Source: DASSQJ01 sp963773655 (lineage in GTDB: Bacteria > Actinomycetota > Actinomycetes > Actinomycetales > Dermatophilaceae). From it: a stretch of DNA of 64,000 bases. Positions 19,733 to 30,723 of this stretch are shown here, piece by piece. Below the pieces are notes generated by a model. That model saw nothing but the letters and a program-made list of their open reading frames with translations, had not been told where the DNA came from and made no database searches. A program made the position numbers and the translations under genes. Where the stretch lies: the NCBI GenBank assembly GCA_963773655.1, contig CAVZBX010000003.1, positions 62,001 through 126,000 of the forward strand, read 5' to 3'. Every line of letters begins with the position of its first letter. Position 1 is the first letter of the stretch.

Positions 19733-19976
19733 GGCGCACGGAGCCCCGGAGGCCCGTGCGACTCCTCCAGTGTGGGCCACGCGTCGCCGCCGTTGGGTAA
19801 AGCCATGTTCAAGATTTGGTCAGAAATGTCGCATGTCGGGACGAATGAGGCGCCCGTTGAGCACGAGACGAGCAGCGCCGCGGTGATCGGGTCGACGGCC
19901 GACACCAGCCGGCCCTCCCCGCGCGGGTCGAGCCGGCCGGCGCCGCGCGGGCCCGGAGGGGTTGCATCCCGGACGT
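19733..19976. other. Gene-free stretch with a low-GC island
   Basis: No convincing gene. Bases 19793-19858 stand out with roughly half A+T (GGTAAAGCCATGTTCAAG, TTTGGTCAGAAATG), while the flanks exceed 70 percent GC. ATGTCG occurs twice nearby, 9 bases apart. Short frames on either strand begin in the island (plus strand MFKIWSEMSHVG, minus strand MALPNGGDAWPTL) but run on into low-complexity Pro/Arg/Gly sequence. Confidence 0.5.
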
Positions 19977-20013
19977 GCAGCGGCCCCGACCCGGGGTGGG
20001 TCGGGGCCGCTGC
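19977..20013 (-). terminator. Terminator of clpC
   Basis: Perfect 16-bp arms (19977-19992 and 19998-20013) around GGGGT, 28 bases after the clpC stop. Confidence 0.85.
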
Positions 20014-20041
20014 CGTGGGCCCGGCGCCGGGGCCGGGACGG

Positions 20042-22561
<2,520 letters not shown>

Positions 22562-22606
22562 GGTGCTACTCCTGACGTCGAGTCCCCTCGATGCTAGTCG
22601 CGCCAC

Positions 22607-22875
22607 CTGAGATCGCGCGGTCCGTGTCTCGAACCGGCGCCCCGGGTGGCGCGTGCTACTGGGGGTCCAACGCGGGAGCGGGGGCGTGGTGTTCCGGTGC
22701 GCGGCGCCGTTCGCCCTCGGCGGACAGACCCCCGTCCCAGGACCCCACCGGCCCCAGGGAGACTTCCGCGGAGTCGGGAGGACTGCGCGGACTCAGGGCC
22801 GCTCAGCGCAAGGTCGTGGTGCTCAGCGCAGGTTCTGCCCTGCGCTGAGCCGGTCGAGGGTGCGCTGAGCCGGTC
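22607..22875. other. Gene-free region with GCTCAGCGCA repeats
   Basis: The region lies upstream of clpC and downstream of nei. The decamer GCTCAGCGCA occurs directly at 22801-22810 and 22821-22830 and inverted at 22841-22850 and 22861-22870; the inverted copies each continue as CCGGTC. Several alternative hairpins are possible and could end the nei transcript. The remainder is G/C-rich without recognisable signals. Confidence 0.55.
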
Positions 22876-23712
22876 CTACCGGCGGCGCTGGCAGCGCCCG
22901 CACCAGAACAGGTTGCGCCCGCCGACCACCCGGGTGCGGATCCGTGCCCCGCAGACGCGGCACGGCAGTCCGTCGCGCTTGTAGACGTAGGAGCTGCGCT
23001 CCAGCACGTGCGGCACCTCCCCGCGACCGAGGGCGGCCTCCACGTCCTCGACCTGCTCGGCGACGGTGACGATCCGGCCGGTGGCCACCCCGAGGGGAAG
23101 CAGCCGGACCAGGTCGTCCCAGACCAGCCGCCACGACGCCCTGCGGAACGCCCGGCCCTCGGTGAACGGCGAGAGCCGGTGCCGGAACAGCACCTCGGAG
23201 CGGTAGACGTTGCCGACCCCGGCGAGCACCGACTGGTCCATGAGCAGCTCGCCCACGGTGCGCGAGGAGCGGCGGATGCGGGTCCACGCGCGCTCCGGGT
23301 CGCCGTCCGCCGCGTCCGGCCGCAACGGGTCCGGCCCGAGGCGGGCCATCACCGCCTCCACCTCCTCGGGGGTGACGACGGCGCAGAGGTTGGGGCCGCG
23401 CAGGTCGGCGACGTGCCCGTCGGTGGCGAGCCGCATCCGGACCGCGCCGGTGACGGGCGCCTCGGCGGTCCAGGCCCGCTCGTCGACGGTGAAGGTGCCG
23501 ATCAGGCCGAGGTGCACGTGAACCCAGCGTTCACCCTCGAACTCGAGGAACAGGTGCTTGCCGCGGCTCGTGGCGCCCAGCAGCTCGCGGCCGCTCACCT
23601 GCGCCGCTCCGTCGGCGAAACGCCCCTGTGGGCTCGTGACCACGGGGCGGCTGCCGGAGAACGTGGAGTGCAGGTCGCGCGCCAGCGCGTACAGGGTGTG
23701 GCCCTCGGGCAT
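22876..23712 (-). CDS. nei: Endonuclease VIII-type DNA glycosylase (Nei1-like)
   Basis: 278 residues. The N-terminus MPEGHTLY provides the catalytic proline and glutamate. The conserved VHVHLGLIGTFT, DLRGPNLC and LLMDQSVLAGVGNVYRSE (helix-two-turn-helix) follow, and the protein ends in a zinc finger with C251, C254, C271 and C274. It excises oxidised pyrimidines and cuts the strand. The pattern matches mycobacterial Nei1 more than Fpg. TAGGCT (23724-23719) ends six bases before the ATG and no ribosome binding site is present, suggesting a leaderless start. It is divergent from the luciferase-like gene. Confidence 0.92.
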   Translation of the reverse strand: MPEGHTLYALARDLHSTFSGSRPVVTSPQGRFADGAAQVSGRELLGATSRGKHLFLEFEGERWVHVHLGLIGTFTVDERAWTAEAPVTGAVRMRLATDGHVADLRGPNLCAVVTPEEVEAVMARLGPDPLRPDAADGDPERAWTRIRRSSRTVGELLMDQSVLAGVGNVYRSEVLFRHRLSPFTEGRAFRRASWRLVWDDLVRLLPLGVATGRIVTVAEQVEDVEAALGRGEVPHVLERSSYVYKRDGLPCRVCGARIRTRVVGGRNLFWCGRCQRRR

Positions 23713-23801
23713 GCCGGAAGCCTAGGCGCCGCCCGCCGGCCCGCGGCGACGGGCACCTCGCCGCCGGGCCCGGCGTCGGTGGCGGCTGGCATGGTGGGGC
23801 G

Positions 23802-24704
23802 ATGGTCGCCCTCGGCATGGTCTTCCGCCCGCAGCAGCCACCCGAGGCGCTCCTCGGCACCGCACGGGCCGCCGAGGGGGCCGGCCTGGACCAGCTGTGG
23901 GTCTGGGAGGACTGCTTCTGCGAGAGCGGCATCGCCTCGGCGGCCGCGGCCCTCGGGGCCACCGAGCGCCTCGCGGTCGGCATCGGGGTCCTGCCCGTGC
24001 CGCTGCGCAACGTCGCGCTCACCGCGATGGAGCTGGCCACCCTCGACCGCGTGTACCCCGGCCGACTGGTCGCCGGCGTCGGCCACGGCGTGCAGGACTG
24101 GATGGAGCAGGTCGGCGCACGCCCCGCGTCACCGCTCACCCTGCTCCGCGAGTACACGACGGCCCTGCGCCGGCTGCTCGCCGGCGAGGCCGTGACCGTC
24201 GACGGCGACCACGTGCGGCTGCACGGGGTGCGGCTCAGCTGGCCACCGCTCATGCCGATGCGCCTGCACCTGGCGGGGGAGGGACCGCGCACGCTGGACC
24301 TGGTGGGGGCGATGGCCGACGGCCTCGTCGTCCCCGGCGGCTACGACCCGGGGCGCCTGCGCCGCGTCGTCGACCGCGTGTCCGCGGCCGCCGAGCGCGC
24401 CGGCCGCGACCGCGCCCCGGAGGTCACCGTCTTCCTGCCCTGCGCCTTCGGCCCCGAGGGCGGACGCCACGTCGCCGAGGAAAGAGCAGGCGCCGGCATC
24501 CCGGTGGAGGCGCCGCCTGCGGAGGTGTGGGGGGAGACCTCCCGGGTCGCCGAGGGCGTCGCCGGCTACCTCGCGGCCGGCGCCGACGCGGTGGCCCTCC
24601 TCCCCGTGGCGGCCGACCGCGACCCCGCGGCCTTCGCAGCAGGGGCCGGCGAGGTGGCCACCCTGGTCCGGGGGCCGCTGACGGCGGCCGCCGAACCGAG
24701 ATGA
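23802..24704 (+). CDS. Luciferase-like (LLM class) F420/FMN-dependent oxidoreductase
   Basis: 300 residues forming a single bacterial-luciferase-like TIM barrel: GLDQLWVWEDCF near the start, LAVGIGVLPVPLRNVALTAM, RLVAGVGHGVQDWM, and LHLAGEGPRTLDLVGAMADG. Most actinobacterial members of this class use coenzyme F420, but the cofactor and substrate cannot be read from the sequence. CATGGT (23790-23795) six bases before the ATG could be a leaderless -10. It ends 17 bases before the convergent ku gene. Confidence 0.8.
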   Translation: MVALGMVFRPQQPPEALLGTARAAEGAGLDQLWVWEDCFCESGIASAAAALGATERLAVGIGVLPVPLRNVALTAMELATLDRVYPGRLVAGVGHGVQDWMEQVGARPASPLTLLREYTTALRRLLAGEAVTVDGDHVRLHGVRLSWPPLMPMRLHLAGEGPRTLDLVGAMADGLVVPGGYDPGRLRRVVDRVSAAAERAGRDRAPEVTVFLPCAFGPEGGRHVAEERAGAGIPVEAPPAEVWGETSRVAEGVAGYLAAGADAVALLPVAADRDPAAFAAGAGEVATLVRGPLTAAAEPR

Positions 24705-24721
24705 CCCGCCGGGCGCCGGCC

Positions 24722-25648
24722 TCAGCTGGCCTTCTTGGCCTGTGACTTCTTCGTCGAGGCCTTCTTGGCTGCGGCCTTCTTCGTGCCCTTCGCTCCCTTC
24801 GTGCCTGACGACTTCGCCGCGCTCTTCGCGGTCGTCGTCTTCGCAGCGGTCTTCGTCGCCGGCGCCTCGCCGCGCGCCGCCTTGGCCTTCTCGACCGAGC
24901 GCGAGAGCGCCGCGAGCAGGTCGACGACCTCGCCGCCCTCCTCCTCCTCCGCGGGCGGTGCCTGCACCTCGCCGCCCTCGACCTTGGCCCGCACCAGCTC
25001 CTTGACGGCCAGGGCGTAGTCGTCCTCGTACTCCTCGGGCTCGAAGTCGCCGGCCAGCTGGTCGATGAGGACCTTGGCCATGTCCATCTCCTGCTTCGTG
25101 GCGTGCTGGTCCTCGTCGACGGACGCGAAGTCGGCGGAGCGGATCTCGTCGGGCCAGAGCATCGTCTGCATGACGATGACACCGTCGCGCACGCGGAGCA
25201 CGGCCATGGTCATCCGGGTGCGGACGGAGACGGTGACCACCGCCATCCGCTTCTCCTTCTCCAGGGCGTCGCGGAGCAGCACGTACGGCTTCGTGGCGGC
25301 CTTGTCGGGCTCGAGGTAGTAGGACTTGTCGAGCCACATCGGGTCGATCTGGTCGGCCGGGACGAACCTGGTGACGCCGATCTCCTTGGACGTCCTCGAC
25401 GGCAGGTCGGCGAAGTCGTCGTCGGTGAGCACGACCATCTCGCCGTCCTCGGTCTCGTACCCCTTCGCGATGTCGTCGTAGGAGACCTCCTCGCCGTCGA
25501 TCGAGCAGAACCGCCGGTAGCGGATGCGGCCGCCGTCCTCGCGGTGCACCTGCCGGAACTGCACGTCGTGGTTCTCGGTGGCGGAGTAGAGCTTGACGGG
25601 CACGTTGACGAGCCCGAACGAGACCGCGCCCTTCCAGATCGCGCGCAT
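24722..25648 (-). CDS. ku: Ku DNA end-binding protein
   Basis: 308 residues beginning MRAIWKGAVSFGLVNVPVKL, the hallmark of bacterial Ku. The core (1-255) contains YRRFCSIDGEEV and KQEMDMAKVLIDQLAGDFEP. A Lys/Ala-rich tail of about 50 residues follows, which in mycobacterial and streptomycete Ku increases DNA affinity. The homodimer threads onto broken ends and recruits LigD. AAGGAGG precedes the ATG. The divergent neighbours encode the ligase and polymerase modules, forming a non-homologous end-joining locus. Confidence 0.95.
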   Translation of the reverse strand: MRAIWKGAVSFGLVNVPVKLYSATENHDVQFRQVHREDGGRIRYRRFCSIDGEEVSYDDIAKGYETEDGEMVVLTDDDFADLPSRTSKEIGVTRFVPADQIDPMWLDKSYYLEPDKAATKPYVLLRDALEKEKRMAVVTVSVRTRMTMAVLRVRDGVIVMQTMLWPDEIRSADFASVDEDQHATKQEMDMAKVLIDQLAGDFEPEEYEDDYALAVKELVRAKVEGGEVQAPPAEEEEGGEVVDLLAALSRSVEKAKAARGEAPATKTAAKTTTAKSAAKSSGTKGAKGTKKAAAKKASTKKSQAKKAS

Positions 25649-25811
25649 CGCCCCGCACCTCCTTCCCTCGGCCGCCGGTGGTCGCGGCGGCGCGTCGTCC
25701 CAGCGTAGGGCTCGCGCCGGGCTGTGCGGGAGGGCCGGGACGCACCGGCTGAGCGCCGCCTCGGCGACGTCCGCACGGCCTGAGCGTCCCGCCGCGCGGC
25801 AGGATGGGCCC

Positions 25812-26768
25812 GTGCCCGCCCCGTTCCGCCCCATGCTCGCGTCCCCCGCCGACCGCGTCCCGGCGGGCAGCGCCTGGGCGCACGAGGTGAAGTGGGACGG
25901 GATGCGGGTGCTCGCGGACGTCCGCGGCGGGGCCGTCAGGGCCTGGTCACGCACCGAGCGCGACGTCACCCCCGCCTTCCCCGAGCTGGACGCGCTCGCC
26001 GACACCTACGCGGACCTGCTCCTCGACGGCGAGGTGGTGGCGATGGAGGAGGGCCGGCCGAGCTTCCACGCCCTCGCCGACCGGATGCACGTGTCGTCGC
26101 GGCCGAAGGCGCTGCGCCTCGCGGTCACCCGGCCGGTGACGTTCATGGTCTTCGACCTGCTCCGGCTCTTCGGGGAGGACCTCACCGGCCAGCCGTGGTC
26201 GGCACGCCGGCGGCTGCTGGAGCAGCTCGACCTCGTCGGCCCGCACCGGCAGGTGCCCCCGGTGTACGACGACGGCGAGCAGCTGCTCGCGGCCACCGCC
26301 GAGCAGGGCCTCGAGGGCATCGTGTCCAAGCGCCGGTCGGCCCCCTACCACCCCGGCCGGCGCTCGGCCGACTGGCGCAAGCACGCGCACCGCTCGACGT
26401 ACTCGGCGGTCGTCGGTGGGTGGCGCCCGGAGACCGGTTCGGAGGGCCGGCTCGGCTCGGTGCTCGTGGGCCTCCCGGACGGTGACGGCGGCTGGCGATT
26501 CGCCGGACGCGTCGGCGCCGGGCTCGCCGGCGCCGAGGGCGACCGACTTCTCCGGCGGATCCGGCCCCTGGAGCGCGGTGGGTCGCCGTTCTCCGACGCG
26601 GTGCCCCGCCTCGACGCGGTGGGCGCCCGCTGGCTCGAGCCCGAGGTCGTCGTCGAGGTCCGGACCCTCGAGCTCACCGGCCAGCACCGGCTGCGCCAGC
26701 CCACGTACCTCGGCGTCCGCCGCGACCTCGCTCCCCTCGACCTGCAGGAGGCCGGCAGTGGCGGATGA
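25812..26768 (+). CDS. ATP-dependent DNA ligase (LigC/LigD ligase-domain type)
   Basis: 318 residues. The nucleotidyltransferase domain has the adenylated lysine K27 in EVKWDGMR and further motifs DLLLDGEVVAM, TFMVFDLLRL, EGIVSKRRSAPY and DWRKHAHRS. An OB domain completes it. It seals double-strand breaks with Ku. There is no polymerase or phosphoesterase domain, so it is a stand-alone ligase rather than three-domain LigD. CAGGAT (25800-25805) lies six bases before the GTG, suggesting a leaderless start. Its stop overlaps the polymerase gene by 11 bases. Confidence 0.92.
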   Translation: MPAPFRPMLASPADRVPAGSAWAHEVKWDGMRVLADVRGGAVRAWSRTERDVTPAFPELDALADTYADLLLDGEVVAMEEGRPSFHALADRMHVSSRPKALRLAVTRPVTFMVFDLLRLFGEDLTGQPWSARRRLLEQLDLVGPHRQVPPVYDDGEQLLAATAEQGLEGIVSKRRSAPYHPGRRSADWRKHAHRSTYSAVVGGWRPETGSEGRLGSVLVGLPDGDGGWRFAGRVGAGLAGAEGDRLLRRIRPLERGGSPFSDAVPRLDAVGARWLEPEVVVEVRTLELTGQHRLRQPTYLGVRRDLAPLDLQEAGSGG

Positions 26769-27636
26769 GCAGCAGGTGACCCGGGTCGAGGTGGGCGGGC
26801 GGAAGCTGCGCCTGACCAGCCTCGACAAGGTGATGTACCCGTCGACGGAGACGACCAAGGGCGAGGTGCTCGACTACTACGCGCGGGTCGCCGACGTCCT
26901 GCTGCCGCACCTGGCCCGGCGCCCGGTGACCCGGGTGCGCTGGCCGCACGGCGTGGAGGACCAGATGTTCTTCGAGAAGAACCTGCCCTCCGGAGCGCCG
27001 AGCTGGCTGCCGCGGGTGGCCGTCGACGACGTCACCTACCCGCTCGTCACCGGCCTGGCCGACCTCACCTACCTCGTCAACCTCAACAGCCTGGAGCTCC
27101 ACGTGACCCAGTGGACGGTGGACGACGAGGGCGCCGCCGAGAGGCCGAACCGGCTCGTCATCGACCTCGATCCCGGACCGCCTGCGGGCCTGCACGAGTG
27201 CGCCCGCGCGGCCCTGCTCGTCCGCGACCGGCTCGAGCGGATCGGGCTCGAGCTGCACCCGGTGACCTCCGGGAGCAAGGGGATGCAGCTGTACGCCGGC
27301 CTCGGCGGTGACCTCACGTCGGACCAGGTGCGCGACCTCGCCATGCAGCTGGCGCAGGAGATGACGAAGAAGCACCCGGAGCTGGTGCTGTGGAAGATGA
27401 CCAAGTCGCTGCGGCCCGGGAAGGTCTTCCTCGACTGGAGCCAGAACGTCGCCGCCAAGACGACCATCTGCCCGTACTCGCTGCGGGGCCGGGAGCTGCC
27501 GTGCGTGGCGATGCCGCGCACGTGGGACGAGGTCGAGCGCGGGGCCGCCGACCCGGACGCCCTGCACCAGGTGATGTTCGACGAGGCGCTGGACCGGATC
27601 GAGGAGCACGGCGACCTGCTCGCCGACCTTCCCTGA
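26758..27636 (+). CDS. LigD-type polymerase/primase domain protein
   Basis: 292 residues matching the archaeo-eukaryotic-primase-like polymerase domain of LigD. The catalytic pair is D136 and D138 in VIDLDPGPP; HPVTSGSKGMQLYA is the nucleotide-binding segment and KVFLDWSQN carries the third acidic residue. Such enzymes fill gaps, with a preference for ribonucleotides, during end joining. The GTG start follows CAGGAGG and lies inside the end of the ligase gene, so the pair is translationally coupled. Confidence 0.93.
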   Translation: MADEQQVTRVEVGGRKLRLTSLDKVMYPSTETTKGEVLDYYARVADVLLPHLARRPVTRVRWPHGVEDQMFFEKNLPSGAPSWLPRVAVDDVTYPLVTGLADLTYLVNLNSLELHVTQWTVDDEGAAERPNRLVIDLDPGPPAGLHECARAALLVRDRLERIGLELHPVTSGSKGMQLYAGLGGDLTSDQVRDLAMQLAQEMTKKHPELVLWKMTKSLRPGKVFLDWSQNVAAKTTICPYSLRGRELPCVAMPRTWDEVERGAADPDALHQVMFDEALDRIEEHGDLLADLP

Positions 27637-27665
27637 CGCCCGGGGGCCGGGGCGGTGGCCGGGGC

Positions 27666-28241
27666 TCAGCCCAGCCGGGGGCACCCCACGCACTCGACGC
27701 ACCCGGGGAGGGCGTAGATGAGGCAGCACGACGCCCGCCGCGGCACCGCGTACCCGACGCCGGCCCCGGTGACGGCGAGGGCCTCGCGTTCCGCTGCGGT
27801 CCACATGTCGTCGACGAGGGCCGAGCGCGTGTGCGGCCCGAGCCGCACGGAGGAGCGGTACCGCCGGGCGAGCGGCTCGGCAACGGCCCGGTAGTCGGCC
27901 TCCGCCCGCGCCATCCGCGCGGCGGCGTCACCGTCGTCCGCGACCAGCCCGGTGAGCCGGACGCGCTCCGGCACGAGGGCGCCACCCAGGGCGAAGGTGA
28001 GGTCGTCGAGGCGGGCACGCCAGGGGCCGGCGGCGGCCGCGTGGGCGGCGGTCTGCGCCGGCACCTGGAGCAGCCACTGGAGCACGAACACGGCGGCCAC
28101 CTGGGGTGGGGCCGCCCCGTCGTACCAGCGACGGTGCAGGTCGCGCAGGGCGTGCTGCCACGACCGGGCATCGGTGCCGAGGTCGAGAGGGAGCGGGGGG
28201 CCGTCCGCGGTGAAGTGCAGCCACGCGTGGTGGCGGGACAT
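27666..28241 (-). CDS. FhuF-like iron-sulfur protein
   Basis: 191 residues. The only firm motif is at the C-terminus: C172 C173 then C184 and C187 (CCLIYALPGCVECVGCPR), the CC-x10-C-x2-C pattern of the FhuF siderophore-iron reductase [2Fe-2S] domain. The rest is Ala/Arg-rich and helical. It may reduce ferric siderophores in the cytoplasm. The ATG has no ribosome binding site, and the lsr2 hairpin (28247-28279) ends five bases before it, which makes expression by read-through uncertain. It is convergent with the polymerase gene. Confidence 0.7.
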   Translation of the reverse strand: MSRHHAWLHFTADGPPLPLDLGTDARSWQHALRDLHRRWYDGAAPPQVAAVFVLQWLLQVPAQTAAHAAAAGPWRARLDDLTFALGGALVPERVRLTGLVADDGDAAARMARAEADYRAVAEPLARRYRSSVRLGPHTRSALVDDMWTAAEREALAVTGAGVGYAVPRRASCCLIYALPGCVECVGCPRLG

Positions 28242-28246
28242 GACGC

Positions 28247-28279
28247 GAGCGGCGGCACCCGGCCCGGGTGCCGCCGCTC
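28247..28279 (-). terminator. Terminator of lsr2
   Basis: Inverted repeat with 16-base arms (28247-28262, 28264-28279) and a single central base; in practice a 14-bp stem with a 5-base loop. It begins 21 bases after the lsr2 stop and ends just before the FhuF-like start codon. Confidence 0.8.
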
Positions 28280-28300
28280 CGCCCTGCCGGGGGGCCTGGT

Positions 28301-28636
28301 TCAGGAGTTCGCCTTGTCGTAGGCCTCCTGGACCTCGGCCGAGATGCGGCCGCGGTCGCTGACCTTGTACCCGTTGTCGCGAGCCCACTCGCGCACCGCG
28401 CCGAGGTCCTGCTTGCGCCCGGCGGACCGACCGCCGGTCCTGGAGGTGCTGCGCCGCCCGCCGGTGCGCTCGGCGTGGCCGATCCACACGGCGAAGTCGT
28501 CGCGCAGCTTGCCGGCGTTCTGCGAGGTCAGGTCGATCTCGTAGCTGACACCGTCGAGGGCGAACGACACCGTCTCGTCGGCGGGGGAGCTCTTGTCGAC
28601 GTCGTCGACGAGGAGCACCTGGACCTTCTTGGCCAT
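28301..28636 (-). CDS. lsr2: Nucleoid-associated protein Lsr2
   Basis: 111 residues. The N-terminal dimerisation domain starts MAKKVQVLLVDDVD and contains TVSFALDGVSYEIDLT. A basic linker follows, then the DNA-binding domain with VREWARDNGYKVSDRGRIS, whose RGR reads the minor groove of AT-rich DNA. Lsr2 is the actinobacterial H-NS functional analogue. The start is supported by GAAAGG upstream. The upstream region is unusually AT-rich and carries repeated TTACCG elements, consistent with autoregulation. Confidence 0.95.
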   Translation of the reverse strand: MAKKVQVLLVDDVDKSSPADETVSFALDGVSYEIDLTSQNAGKLRDDFAVWIGHAERTGGRRSTSRTGGRSAGRKQDLGAVREWARDNGYKVSDRGRISAEVQEAYDKANS

Positions 28637-28784
28637 TTTCTCAAGCCTTTCAGGGGGTGGGTCCGGATTTCCGGGGCACCGTGAAGGATGCCGTGGAAAC
28701 GGTAACAGCGGATTCAGTCGACGGTAAAGCATCGGTAAAGACCGGTGATACGAATTTCTTTACCGTTCGCCGGTGCGGCGGGCT
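28637..28784 (-). promoter_or_regulatory. lsr2: lsr2 upstream region with helically phased TTACCG repeats
   Basis: Read on the minus strand, TTACCG occurs at 28738-28733, 28727-28722 and 28705-28700, that is 11 and 22 bases apart. An inverted copy lies on the plus strand at 28760-28765. The upstream two are extended to CTTTACCG. The region is richer in A+T than its surroundings (for example GATACGAATTTCTTTACCG). Confidence 0.55.
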
Positions 28785-28991
28785 TCAGGGCTTTTCGTCC
28801 GGTGATTCTTCGGGCCCGGTCCGCCGAGCGCGTTCGGCGGCCCGTCGTCGGTCCTGTTCCGCCTCGAACTTCGACTGCGCCAACCGTTCCCGCCGGTCGC
28901 CCTCGATCATTCCCTTGATGAGGAAGTAGAAGATCGTGGCGACGACGATCGTCGGGACGATGGCGGTGAGGTAGGGCCACACGGCATCCAC
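28785..28991 (-). CDS. Small single-pass membrane protein
   Basis: 68 residues: one transmembrane helix (about 8-27, LTAIVPTIVVATIFYFLIKG) followed by a charged, probably coiled-coil cytoplasmic tail rich in Arg and Glu. I do not recognise a family. The GTG start is three bases after the lysS stop and GGAGG lies inside the end of lysS, so it is translated from the lysS message. Confidence 0.7.
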   Translation of the reverse strand: MDAVWPYLTAIVPTIVVATIFYFLIKGMIEGDRRERLAQSKFEAEQDRRRAAERARRTGPEESPDEKP

Positions 28992-28994
28992 GGC

Positions 28995-30497
28995 TCAGGC
29001 CTCCGGCTTCAGGTGCGGGAAGAGAATCGTCTCGCGGATGCTGGCCCCCGTGAAGAGCATGACGAGGCGGTCGACGCCCAGGCCCAGGCCCCCCATCGGC
29101 GGTGCTCCGTACTCGAGCGCGCGCAGGAAGTCCTCGTCGAGCTCCATCGCCTCCGGATCGCCCCCCGCCGCGCGCAGCGACTGGGTGGTGAGCACCTCCC
29201 GCTGCACCACGGGGTCGACGAGCTCGGAGAAGCCGGTGCCCCGCTCGACACCGGCGATGACCAGGTCCCAGGCCTCGATCAGGCCCGGCGTCGAGCGGTG
29301 CGGGCGGGCCAGCGGCTGGGCGATGGCGGGGTAGTCGCAGAGGAAGGTCGGCTGCAACAGGGTGGGCTCGACCACCTCGCCGAGGATCTCGAGGAACACC
29401 CTGTCCTTCTCGGTGGCGGGGTCGACCTCCACCCCGTGGCGCTCCGCGAGCTCGAGCAGTCGCTCCTTCGGCGTCTCGATGGTCACGCTCTCGCCGACCA
29501 GCTCGCTCACCGCGTCGTAGACCGGGAGCCAGACCCACTCGCCGTCGAGGTCGACGACACCCGCCGGCGTCTGCACCTGCCGAGACCCCAGGGTGTCGGC
29601 GACCCCGAGGTAGAGGTCGCGGATCAGGGCCCCGATGGTGTGCTGGTCGCCCCACGCCTGGTAGGCCTCGAGCATCGTGAACTCGGGGGAGTGCGTGGCG
29701 TCGACGCCCTCGTTGCGGAAGATCCGGCCCATCTCGTAGACCCGCTCGACCCCTCCGACGACCGTCTTCTTGAGGTTCAGCTCGAGCGCGATGCGCAGGA
29801 CCATCTCGTGGTCGAACGCGTTCATGTGGGTGCGGAACGGGCGGGCGGCGGCGCCGCCGTGGACCACCTGGATCACCGGGGTCTCGACCTCGATGTAGCC
29901 CTGCTCGTCGAGGACGTGACGGATGGCGCGCAGCGCGGCGGCCTTGGTACGCACCATGTCGCGGGCCTCCTGCCGCACGACGAGGTCGGCGTAGCGCTGG
30001 CGCACCCGGTGCTCCTCGGAGAGCTCCTTGTGGAGCACCGGCAGCGGGCGCAGCGCCTTGCTGGCCATCTCCCACCGGCTGGCCATCACGGACAGCTCGC
30101 CGCGGCGGGAGGAGATGACCCGGCCCTCGACGAAGACGTGGTCGCCGAGGTCGACGTCGGCCTTCCAGGCCGCGAGTGCCTCCTCGCCGACCTCGGCGAG
30201 GCTGAGCATCACCTGCAGGCGGGTTCCCGGTCCCTCCTGCAGGGTCGCGAAGGCCAGCTTGCCGGTGGTGCGGACGAAGACGACCCGACCCGCGACGCCC
30301 ACGACGTCCCCGGTCTCCTCACCGGCCTCGAGGTGGCCCCAGCACTCCCGCACCTGGGCGAGGGAGTGGGTGCGCGGAACCGCGACCGGGTAGGCCTGGC
30401 CACCGGAGGCGAGGATGCGGTCGCGCTTCTCGCGCCGCACCCGGAGCTGCTCGGGCAGGTCGGCCTCGGGCGGCGCGGGCGCGGTCGGGTCGGTCAC
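28995..30497 (-). CDS. lysS: Lysyl-tRNA synthetase, class II
   Basis: 500 residues. An N-terminal OB anticodon-binding domain (about 60-170) precedes the class II catalytic core, with motif 2 around YEMGRIFRNEGVDATHSPEFT and motif 3 GLGLGVDRLVMLF. It charges tRNA-Lys. The GTG at 30497 is chosen because the upstream residues are not LysRS-like and because TACCCT (30511-30506) sits eight bases before it with no ribosome binding site, a leaderless arrangement. The order lysS to lsr2 is as in mycobacteria, with a small membrane protein gene between. Confidence 0.95.
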   Translation of the reverse strand: MTDPTAPAPPEADLPEQLRVRREKRDRILASGGQAYPVAVPRTHSLAQVRECWGHLEAGEETGDVVGVAGRVVFVRTTGKLAFATLQEGPGTRLQVMLSLAEVGEEALAAWKADVDLGDHVFVEGRVISSRRGELSVMASRWEMASKALRPLPVLHKELSEEHRVRQRYADLVVRQEARDMVRTKAAALRAIRHVLDEQGYIEVETPVIQVVHGGAAARPFRTHMNAFDHEMVLRIALELNLKKTVVGGVERVYEMGRIFRNEGVDATHSPEFTMLEAYQAWGDQHTIGALIRDLYLGVADTLGSRQVQTPAGVVDLDGEWVWLPVYDAVSELVGESVTIETPKERLLELAERHGVEVDPATEKDRVFLEILGEVVEPTLLQPTFLCDYPAIAQPLARPHRSTPGLIEAWDLVIAGVERGTGFSELVDPVVQREVLTTQSLRAAGGDPEAMELDEDFLRALEYGAPPMGGLGLGVDRLVMLFTGASIRETILFPHLKPEA

Positions 30498-30723
30498 AAG
30501 CGTCAAGGGTACGAGGGACGGCCGGCCGGCCCGAACCCGCGCCCGAGGGTGGTGCGGCGGCGCGAGGAGGACGGCCCGGTACGGCGAGGGGTCGGGCCCA
30601 GGTGCGGAGGCGAGCAGCGACGCGGATCCAGTGGCCCGAGCGGCGCTACGCTGCGGTCTCCTCGAGTCTGCGCGCATCTGACACACTGAATCCATCAACC
30701 CGCTCGTGAAGGACCGATACGCC

